DNA from: Mucilaginibacter sp. OK268 | GTDB taxonomy: Bacteria; Bacteroidota; Bacteroidia; Sphingobacteriales; Sphingobacteriaceae | Assembly: GCF_900103125.1 (NCBI RefSeq) | Contig: NZ_FNJV01000001.1 | Coordinates: forward strand, 558,001-622,000 | DNA: 64,000 nucleotides | Direction: 5' to 3' | Shown: positions 18,735 through 28,200 of the stretch, one piece after another | How positions within the stretch are numbered: the first letter of the stretch is position 1 | How the letters are laid out: every line of letters starts with the position of its first letter | Notes under the pieces: generated by a model | The model's database searches: none | What the model saw: the letters and a program-made list of their open reading frames with translations, nothing else | What the model was told of the DNA's origin: nothing | Made by a program: the position numbers and the translations under genes

Positions 18735-21065
18735 ATGTCTTTTGCCACGAACCGACGTGTGTTTTTGAAAAATGGAAGCCTTGCCTTCGTTGGATTGGCT
18801 GCTTTTCGCTCATTTGGAGCTTATGGTTTTAATGACAACGGGGTGCATCCTATCCCCGCTAATGAGTCGTTGTTGTTGGCTCAATCAGAGCGCATTCTTT
18901 TTGATTCAGCATGCCTGACTATCGATGGAAAAGACACCTTTATCTACAGCGGCGCATTTCATTATTTCCGCTGTCCAAAAGAACTCTGGCGCGATCGTTT
19001 TGAAAAAATTAAAGAAGCCGATTTTAATACGGTCGAAACCTATATCCCGTGGAACTGGCACGAGCGATCAATGCCGGACTCTCCGGATGATTTTTCGAAA
19101 ATCGATAAGTTACAAGACCTTGACGAATGGCTAACGATGGCCGAGGAATTCGGCTTCAATATCATTGTCAGGCCTGGCCCTTACATTTGTGCTGAATGGG
19201 ATAACGGCGGCTTACCTTTATGGCTTAGTGCGTTGAAGACGCCAACTAAACCCCTGCACAAGGATGGCTGGATGCGTTCAGACGATCCGGTTTTTTTGAC
19301 ATGGACAAAACATTGGTTTGATGCGGTATGCCCAATTATCGCGAAACATCAGATCACGCGGAAGGAGCCGGGCAAGCCGGGTGTTTTATTACTGCAACTG
19401 GAAAATGAATATGACTCTGCAAAGTATACTGACGATATAAAAATCAATCAGATCAAGGCGCTTGCACGCTTTGCACGAGCCGGGGGCATTGACGTTCCGT
19501 TCATTACCTGTTGGACAAAACAGGTTCGTGATTCTAAGGATCCAGTGCTGCGGCAGGTCTTTGATAGTTGCAATTTCTATCCGCGTTGGAACGTTTCAAG
19601 GGAACTTGGAACGCAGATTTTAAAATTACGGCAGGAGCAGCCGGGAGCTCCCCTTGCCACAACCGAATTACAAGGCGGCTGGCTTTCTGTGGTGGGTGGT
19701 AAATTGAGCGACCAACAGGATGGGCTCACTGCCGCGCAAATCCAAAACATTACCCTTTATGCCTGGCAGATGGGCGAGACGATCACCAATTATTACATGT
19801 TGTTTGGAGGTACCAATTTTGATGACTGGGGCGGATACAATATTACCACCACATACGACTATGATGCGCCAATCCGAGAACACGGTGGTATTGATGTGCG
19901 TTACCAGAGTGTTCGGTCGCTTGGTCAGATGATCCGCGAACATGGAGGCAAACTTGTGCGCGCTCAATTGGTAGAGATTGACACAAAAACGACCACCAAT
20001 GACGTGGTGATCTCGGAGCGTCGAGCCTTCGATGGTAGCCGTTATTTCTTTATTCGGACCGACGATTATCATACCCGGCGTGCCGGACTGGCACGGGTGA
20101 AAGAGAAAGATGGCACGGAATTTTCATTCGAATACGACCTTGAAGCGTTTGGTTCAGTCGTATTTTACCTTCCTCCCGGTGAGACCGATACCCGCAAAGG
20201 TCAATGGCTGCCAAAGACCGCGCCGGTTATCAAACGTCCAACCGATCTTCCTTCAACGGTGGAGATCGATAAACTGGAACAACTTAGCGATCCGTTGCCA
20301 TTTGTCTGGACACCGCTCCAATCCAATGAGTTGATTGAAGCACACGCTGTGTTTGGTAGTCACTTTGTATATTATCGGATTACCGCTAATTCCGGAGCGA
20401 CTATTGATATTGAAGTACAACCAAAAGACGGGATTATTGGAAGTGCTGGTGGAAAAATGCTACCTGTGGCTGTCAGCGAAGACCATAAATATTTTACTTT
20501 CACACTGCCTCCGGATGCGAAGGAATTGATTGTGCTTCATGATAAACGTGGCCACCGCAATGGTCCGAAAGGGATGGAAACGGGCGGTACATACGGCCTT
20601 CTTTCAGTCAAAGGGGCAAATGAAAGCGTGCCACTTCAATTTGCTCAAGGTGGATCGCTTGGCAAAGAACATGCGGTTGGCGAAGCCCTTTCAGACGCGA
20701 AAACGGAAATTGCCCATGGTTGGAAGAAGGTGACAATAAAACAAAGTTCCGCGCCGGCCACCCATGCACTCCTGACCTGGTATCGGATGCAGTTCGAATT
20801 GCCATCGCCAAAGCCGGGTGTATGGGTGCCCTGGCATTTGCATCTGGAGGCTACCGGAAATGGCTTTATTTACGTTAACGGGCAATGCCTGGGCCGTTAC
20901 TGGCAGGTTGGACCTCAGCGTGATTTCTACATACCCGAAACCTGGCTACATTTTGGTGCGGGTAAGATCAACACGATCGCCTTGAGTCTGCGACCGGTCA
21001 ACGAAGAGTTGTGCGTGCAGGATGTCCGGGTTGTTCCGGACAATGCCTTTGCCGAGTTTCGCTAA
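18735..21065 (+). CDS. GH35 beta-galactosidase with Tat-type leader
   Basis: 776 residues. The (beta/alpha)8 core starts near residue 51 with FLIDGKDTFIYSG-type sequence (here LTIDGKDTFIYSGAFHYFR), NTVETYIPWNWHE, VRPGPYICAEWDNGGLP, acid/base Glu in LLQLENEYD near 224, nucleophile region ATTELQGGW near 310 and YYMLFGGTNFDDWGG, with the C-terminal jelly-roll half ending GNGFIYVNGQCLGRYWQVGPQRDFYIP. It removes terminal beta-galactose from oligosaccharides. The N-terminus NRRVFLKNGSLAFVGLAA fits a twin-arginine leader (RRxFLK), so it is probably exported folded to the periplasm, unlike the Sec leaders of its neighbours. It stands alone on plus after a 742-bp gap. Confidence 0.94.
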   Translation: MSFATNRRVFLKNGSLAFVGLAAFRSFGAYGFNDNGVHPIPANESLLLAQSERILFDSACLTIDGKDTFIYSGAFHYFRCPKELWRDRFEKIKEADFNTVETYIPWNWHERSMPDSPDDFSKIDKLQDLDEWLTMAEEFGFNIIVRPGPYICAEWDNGGLPLWLSALKTPTKPLHKDGWMRSDDPVFLTWTKHWFDAVCPIIAKHQITRKEPGKPGVLLLQLENEYDSAKYTDDIKINQIKALARFARAGGIDVPFITCWTKQVRDSKDPVLRQVFDSCNFYPRWNVSRELGTQILKLRQEQPGAPLATTELQGGWLSVVGGKLSDQQDGLTAAQIQNITLYAWQMGETITNYYMLFGGTNFDDWGGYNITTTYDYDAPIREHGGIDVRYQSVRSLGQMIREHGGKLVRAQLVEIDTKTTTNDVVISERRAFDGSRYFFIRTDDYHTRRAGLARVKEKDGTEFSFEYDLEAFGSVVFYLPPGETDTRKGQWLPKTAPVIKRPTDLPSTVEIDKLEQLSDPLPFVWTPLQSNELIEAHAVFGSHFVYYRITANSGATIDIEVQPKDGIIGSAGGKMLPVAVSEDHKYFTFTLPPDAKELIVLHDKRGHRNGPKGMETGGTYGLLSVKGANESVPLQFAQGGSLGKEHAVGEALSDAKTEIAHGWKKVTIKQSSAPATHALLTWYRMQFELPSPKPGVWVPWHLHLEATGNGFIYVNGQCLGRYWQVGPQRDFYIPETWLHFGAGKINTIALSLRPVNEELCVQDVRVVPDNAFAEFR

Positions 21066-21218
21066 ACAAGCCATACCAATATTAAAAGCAGGAAGTTGGA
21101 TGTTAAGCTTAACTCTTGGCTTATATCTTTAAATTTTAACAGAAACACGGAAAGCAGGCGTTTCCTGAAATAAGGATGTTACCTTCAATTTACAAGGCAT
21201 TAGCCTTCATTTGCCTGT

Positions 21219-21252
21219 AAAAAAAGTTCCTGTCAAAGAGATGACAGGAACT
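21219..21252 (-). terminator. Rho-independent terminator of the PorP/lyase operon
   Basis: Perfect 11-bp stem AGTTCCTGTCA/TGACAGGAACT (21225-21235 with 21242-21252), 6-nt loop, followed on the minus strand by a seven-T run. It lies 46 bp past the PorP stop. Confidence 0.88.
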
Positions 21253-21297
21253 GGTAAATGGGTTTCGACTGATGATCAATCCTGACTCATCAGTTTA

Positions 21298-22230
21298 TTA
21301 TAACAAGGATATGTTATTCAGGTGTTTCCCAAAGCGATAGGTCAGCATCACTTCATGAACAGCATTGTTAACTCCGCCCAGGTTATTTCCGGTTGTACCA
21401 AATTGGTAGCTATAACCGATACGGACGTTACTGGAATTGATACTAATGATCCCGGACATATGTTTGTCTGTGCGGTAGTCGGCACCTAGACCGATGATGT
21501 TCTTCACATACAAAGTCGTTGAAAAATCGGCAATCAGGGGTTCGTTTTTGGTATAATATGCCAAAAATGCCGGCTTAAATTTGAAATCAGATCCATTGTC
21601 GATCAGATAGGCTGCAGAAAAATTGAAATGGCTGTTGAAATAGATGTTATCTTCCAAAGATCCTCCGCCTAAGGCTGCTACGGTAAGTTCCGGAAGTGCA
21701 AATCCTACATAATAATTTGTTGCATATAGCATGACTGAAAAGCCGACATTAGGCCGCGTTTGGTGAACATCATTACGGAACGACGGATCGGACGTGGTGA
21801 GTGTTGAATAATTGGCCACATACTGCCTGACTCCGGCGTTTAAAGAAACCCCAAGGAAGCTTTCGTTGCCCAGCCGGACGCCTTTCGCTATAAAGAAATT
21901 GGCTTCAGACACCCGCTCAATAGCGAACTGGTCATTCAGAATGGTTAGTCCGGCCGCTCCGTTCATGCTTTCCAGGGGGATGGCTGTATTAAACATGAAT
22001 GTTTTGGGGGCGCCTTCTATCCCCGTCCATTGGCTGCGGTAAAGCCCCGTTATGGAACCATTTTTGTCCAGCAGGGAATAGGCCTGGTTTAGCGGAAGCG
22101 GGTTATTCATATACTGGCTGTAAGTGAACGAGTTTTGTCCGCTGGCGGTAAATACGTGGGCTAATAGAAAATAACCAACGGCAACCCATAGGCGGCCGTT
22201 GGTTTGAATAGATTTTGAAATATTGCTCAT
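21298..22230 (-). CDS. PorP/SprF family type IX secretion membrane protein
   Basis: A 310-residue outer-membrane beta-barrel with a Sec leader (VAVGYFLLAHVFTASGQ) and the family's opening QYMNNPLPLNQAYS, then YRSQWTGIEGAPKTFMFN, GLTILNDQ, the alternating hydrophobic strands of a small barrel, and a C-terminal VMLTYRFG strand. PorP/SprF proteins are specific partners for T9SS cargo with a type B C-terminal domain; SprF is needed for SprB secretion in Flavobacterium. Here it starts 16 bp after the stop of the giant lyase-fold protein, which has exactly such a type B tail, so it is very probably the dedicated outer-membrane anchor or export partner for that protein. A terminator closes the pair. 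Confidence 0.93.
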   Translation of the reverse strand: MSNISKSIQTNGRLWVAVGYFLLAHVFTASGQNSFTYSQYMNNPLPLNQAYSLLDKNGSITGLYRSQWTGIEGAPKTFMFNTAIPLESMNGAAGLTILNDQFAIERVSEANFFIAKGVRLGNESFLGVSLNAGVRQYVANYSTLTTSDPSFRNDVHQTRPNVGFSVMLYATNYYVGFALPELTVAALGGGSLEDNIYFNSHFNFSAAYLIDNGSDFKFKPAFLAYYTKNEPLIADFSTTLYVKNIIGLGADYRTDKHMSGIISINSSNVRIGYSYQFGTTGNNLGGVNNAVHEVMLTYRFGKHLNNISLL

Positions 22231-22246
22231 CCTTCTTTCCTTATAA

Positions 22247-25200
22247 TTAATCGTTATATTTCAGTAGAAAATATCCGGTTTTCCTGACCTTTTTACCTGA
22301 GTTATCTACATATTCGAGCAAGTACAAGTAAGTCCCGGCGGCAATCAGCTGACCACCGGTACTGCGCCCGTTGAAGACTTTATCAACGTTGTTATAGTTC
22401 CTGATTTCTGCCATCAATGACCCGGTACGATTGACAACGGTGAGCTTGTTATTGGGAAAACTGGTTATCCCTTCAATAATCAGAAAATCGTTAATGCCGT
22501 CTCCGTTAGGCGATACCGCCTTGGCGATAGAGATTTCAGGGATAACATTATTGGGGTTATCGCTTACCCCCGTCATCTTGCTGTGGAAAGCCGCCGTACT
22601 CAAAACAGATCCAGAAGGCTCAGTGCCGTAAATAAGCTGATTTTGATAGTAAACGCAGATATGCGGGTTTTCTCTGCTGGTGCCTGACTGGTAGGAGTAG
22701 TCGTTTGTTTGGGTAAACGCTGACCAGTCGGTCTTGGCGATCCTGTATTGGATATTTCCGGTGGTGCTTAATGGATATAATTTACCAGCGGAGGAATCTA
22801 CGCTGAGCTGGAAATAGGTATCGGCCATCGTGTCTGCTGGCAAGAAGGGGCCGATCTGGCCGTTAATTTTAGATATGCCGATCTTTGCGTAATCGATCCA
22901 GTAATTTAACGGCTTAGAACCGTCATTCGTAAAGAAATAACGAATACTCAGATCTTTGTAATTGAGTGGAACATTTCCCTGGTTATCGATACTGAGGTAA
23001 ATACTTATGGTATTTCCTGATGACGTTTTATTCTCGGTGTAAACCTTAACCTGGCGGTTTTTATCAACTAAGACAGGCTCGGTACCCCAGATAAGCACAC
23101 CGTTGCGATAAAGCGTGATGTTGGGGTTATCCGCATAAACGGCAGAACCTTGACGGTACGAGTAATCATTCGCTTCTGACAAATTTGACCAGTCACTATT
23201 ACCGAAACGGGATTGGATGGCACCGGATGTGCTCCCAGGATTTAAGTTGCCGGTTGTGGCCGCAAAAGCATATTCGACGTAGCCAAATGCGTTACTACGC
23301 GGATTTGGTAATGGTATGTACGTTGCGGTGATATTGCCTGTACCTAATTGTGCGTAGTCAATATAGGTATTTATGCCGGCGTAGTTTTCGGCTGTAAACC
23401 AATATCGTGCGGTCAACTCGCTATACTTAACGGCGACTGAATCCTGATTGGATATTTTAAGATAGGGCTTGATTAAATTATTGGTTAGCTGGCCATTATC
23501 GCCGTCTAAGGATTGCATATGGATATTATATGGTAAAACGGTGAAATTCTGACTTTGTGCCGCCGCTGAATACTGGGTATTACCGTTCTGACCGGCAGTT
23601 ATTATACTAGTACCCGGTCCGAGGATATGCAATTTATTATTAAGGATTATTGCTACATCGGTGTTGGAACTGCTGTAGTTGATCTGCAGTCCCGAACTTG
23701 CAGAACCGTTAAGTAATAGATCAGGATCACCAGGCCTTCCGGCGGGCAGGGCAGTAAAGCTGATGGTTTGTTCCAACTTATGAATCGTCACATTTTGACT
23801 CAGGGGAGGAGCCGCCGTGTAAATCGCGTTTCCGGTCTGCGATGCCGTGACGGTCGCCCTCCCTGCTCCTGCAATATGTAAATTATTGTTGATCACCCTT
23901 ACCACAGAGGTATCGGAACTGGCGTAACTAACTGCCAGCCCCGAGCTGGATATCGCGCCGGCGGAAAAATCGGTGTCGGACAGTATTTTATCGGGGATAG
24001 CAGCGAAGGTGATGGTTTGGGATGCTTTTTGTACCGTCAGTGGTTGGTTCAGCGATGTGGCCGCTTTGTAACTGGTATTCCCTGGTTGTGATGCATTTAT
24101 AACCGTTGTGCCAGCTGACTTTACATGAACCTTGCCATTGAGAATGACTGCAACCGTTGTATCGGAGCTGGTAAAACTTAGCGGTAAACCCGAGGTTGTT
24201 GTAGCCACCGGAACAAAATCAGCATCAGTAAGCACTTTTACAGGCATTGCTGCAAAACTAATCGCTTGGTCACCTAACATATCTGCTGTTATTTCAGAGC
24301 TGTTCAGCGCCCGCCCGTAAATTTTGAAGTTATCGATGGAACCTTTGAACATCGGGTCAGAAAACTGTGATTTCCCCAGGTAATTCAACGAGGTATTGCT
24401 GAGCGCAGACGGTTTGATCGTAATGTTCGTCGATGAAGCTACCGAAGTGCCGTTCAAATATAAGGTTGTCGTATTCCCTGCCCGGGTCACCGCCAGATAA
24501 GTCCAGGTATTTAAGGGAAAGGTATAGTTATAGCTTAGGCTTTGTTCTGCAGCTGAACCGTTCTTGGTACCATACCGAATAATGGACTTACCACTGGAAA
24601 CACCAGCCTGTACGGTAAGAAACATATATTGCGTAGTGCTTGCCCCAAAATCAAACACGCGCATCCAGGTGCTGATTGCATCCATTCTGACCCATGCGCT
24701 GATCGTAAAATCATTAAGGTTGCTGAATATCCCGGCCGGCAGCGTCGCATAGGCAGTTGCCGATCCATTCAATAGCAGCGACTGTCCATATTTACCTGCC
24801 GAGCGGCTTGCAGCGACAGCCAGTACAGCGTGATTAGCCCCCCAGGCATCAATACCCTTCAAACCCCCGGTTTCATCAACCTGATAAAATTCCTGCTGTC
24901 CTAAATTAGGTTTGGCTACAATTTCAAGGCTGTTGTCACTTTCGCCGGTGCTGTCAACTGAGGTGACTACGTAAAAATAAGTGTTACCGTTCGTTACATT
25001 ACTGTCGGTATAGGTCGGACTGCCCGTTGTGCCAATGGTGGTGTAAGGGCCGCCGGATACCGAGGCGCGCTTCAAATTATAGCTGAACCCATTGATAGGC
25101 TGCCATTCCAGAATGTTTTTGGCATCGCCCGCTGCAACTATCAGAGAACCGACTGTTCTGCTTTGCACATTTAAAACCAATGTGGCCGTACCGGTAGTAT

Positions 25201-28200
25201 TGCCGTTCCCCGCCGTCAGCATAACATTGAAAACACCCGTTACACTTGGCGTGCCGGAGATTTTGCCGGATAATGAGTCTATCCGAAGACCTGCCGGCAG
25301 TCCGCTGGCCGAGAAATAGTTTGGCGACTTAATTCCGGTCACCGTATAGGTCATCGGCCGGCCTACAAGTACAGTATCAATTAATGCGCTGGTAATGGTT
25401 ACTCCCAGGGTTCGGTCATCAAGCAGTACTACATCATTGCCTGTACCTCCTTTATAGGTGATGCGGAAGTTATACGCCCCGCCATTGACAAGGCCCATTT
25501 CCGGAAGATTCTTGAAAGTACCGGATATGGGGTTGCTGCCAGTGTTATCAATTATGGTAAAAGAAGTACCTGAAGGCAATGTTCCTGCTATTGGCGTTAT
25601 TGCTAATGCAGGATGGTTAACCAGGTTGGCTGAGGTAACAATAACCCTGTCGCCTGTAATGGCTCCATAATCAAGTTCTAAGGTATAAGTCGCATCCGAA
25701 TTCATTATAAGTGCTCCAACACTTAAAGTACCGACCTTTAAAAACCCGGGTTCTAATATTGTACCCGCACCTGACCCGGTTCCCAGAGTGGCCGAGGACT
25801 GACTTACGCCGAAGCCTCCCAGTGAACCTGCTTCTATTATTACCGGGCTGCTAAAAACGCCATTACTTGGATTGTTATTTATCAATAACTTTCCTCCTTT
25901 TACAGTGGTAGTTCCTCCATAAGCCTGATTACCCCACATTTCTAAAACTCCTGTACCTATCTTTACAACGGTTAAGCCACTGCCATTTGCGTTAATGGTT
26001 CCGCCATAACTGGAATAAGTATTAAGGGCGCCTATACTGATAACAGGTGCACCACCTGCATCGGCACGGATATAACCACGACCGTTAAGCGCACCAAAGT
26101 TTAGCGTTCCATTTGAAAAACCGATACCTTGACAATCAACGGCATTCGCATCTAATAACCAGGTTGCATTTGCACTTCCTGATTCAGGAACTCCAAAACG
26201 TATTCTCTGCCTGCCACTTCTCAGCTTTGAAATAAAAGTACCCGCAAATTGGCTATTGTCGCCCAGGAGATTAAGGCCGGCATAATCGTTTCCGTCATGC
26301 TGCAGCGTACCAGAGCCTAACAGCTTTCCGTAAAGAGTTATTGAATTAACATCTTCATACATATAACTCGTTCCGGGCAATACTTGTATGTCGTTATACA
26401 ATAAAAGATCGGCACCGGCTGTAGCTTGCAGCGCTCCCCCGCTCATTTGAATTTTACCGGTGCCTAAAGGTCCCGCTGTTGGATTGCTCGCCGTTCCCGT
26501 TCCTAGGCCAGCCGCCGCAAGTGTACCGCCAACAATAATGGTATTTCCGGTATAGCTATTATTGCCTCCTCTAACATATAATGCAGCCGCCCCGGATTTC
26601 ATTAAAGATCCCGAGCCGCTTATCCCGCCGTTCAGAACAACATCACCTTTGGTATTCACATTTAGCTGATCAGTTAACTGTATGGGTGTGCTTAAGGTCT
26701 GAGTTTTTGTTGAGTTGTTAACCAGGTCATTTTTCAATGTCAGGGCATTACCGGAAATGGTATTATTTGCATTGGCGTCTGGGCTAAACTGAATTCTTGG
26801 GGCTGCCAAACCAGTAATATTATTGGTTAATGTACTATCTCGCGTTTCACCAAAAGTTATAATGGCTGGATTTACCGGAACTGTATTTTCAACCCAATTG
26901 CCTGCGAGGTTCAATGAATCTGTAATTGCCGTTGGATTCCATACAAATGAGTTTGAACCAGGTACGCCAAATGCTTCAGGCGAATTGGCACTTTCCTTTG
27001 TGGCGCCTACAGAAGAAACGACATAATAATAAGGGTTTCCATTGCTTACATTGATATCGGCATACGAATTAGTCGATACATTGACTATGGTAGTATAAGG
27101 GCCGCCGCTTACTGTTGCCCGTTTTACATTATAGGTAGCTGCTCCCGAAGCGCTGTTCCAGCTCAGATCAACTTCGTTGTTTTTATTAACCGCAGAGGGT
27201 TGTGCCGGTGCTGTAGGAGGAACGGCAGCGAAAACTTCGTTTGAATTACCGCTTTCCTTATCACCTGTAAGGGCCGTAATAACATAATAATTATTCACTT
27301 CTGGTATAGGAGATACATCTGTAAAACCAGTACCGGTAATTCCCGTCTGAATCGTTGCATAAGTTCCTCCCGGCGTTAGCGACCGTTTTACCGAATAACT
27401 CGTAGCGTTTGCAGAAGCTACCCAAGTGAGATTAATTTGTGTGTTAACTATCGATGCCGCAGCCGAAGTCGGTGCAGGTGGCGTTTCGTTATTGATCGCA
27501 TTCAGCATAAGCGTTGCTGTGCCTGTTCCGCTGGCATTGGTGGCAGCTATGGTAATTTCACTTTGTCCTGTTGTAGAAGGTGTACCGGAAATGACGCCGG
27601 TCGCCGTATTAATGCTAAGCCCTGTGGGCAAGCCGCTGGCGCTATAAGAAGATGCATTAGCACTGGCAATAATGCTATAACTGAACGGCGTGCCAATGGT
27701 AGCTGTAGCGGTGGTTGCACTGGTGATGTCGGGAGATCCGGCTGGCGCGGTTTGACTATAGGCCACATTACTAAACGTAGCGGTATTCAATGCTGAAGTA
27801 TTATTGGAGAGGGTATAAAATCCCGCGTACAAATTAGTTGGGAAACCTGTTGCAGAATACCAGCAACCATCATTAGTCCAGTTTACACCATCCTGCGTAT
27901 GGTAAACAAATATGCGGGTGCCAACACGCTCAATTTTTAGCCACCAGGGAGCTTTGGGTTGCCAATGCCTGCCGGCACCGCCGGTGGCGTTAAGATAAAG
28001 ATCATAAAATGCGGAACCGGGCGCTAATGACTCGCGTAACATGACGCCGCAACCACCGGTATTTAACGACATATTCTCAACTTTTACCACCAGACCTGCA
28101 TCGCCGCTAACTTTTTTAAAGGTAAAGCTGAAGGCATTACTGGTGGAAGTTCCCGCACCTTTAAGTGTCCAAATTCCGTTATTGAACGAAGCGTTGCCTG

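Noticed and set aside
26400..27000. Possible autotransporter (type V secretion) from beta-strand repeats in the giant lyase protein
   Set aside because: The repeats are passenger-type only; there is no C-terminal autotransporter barrel, and the protein ends in a T9SS type B domain.
27426..27796. Cysteine/arginine-rich plus frames opposite the giant lyase gene
   Set aside because: Low-complexity shadows of Ig/Fn3 repeat coding on the minus strand.
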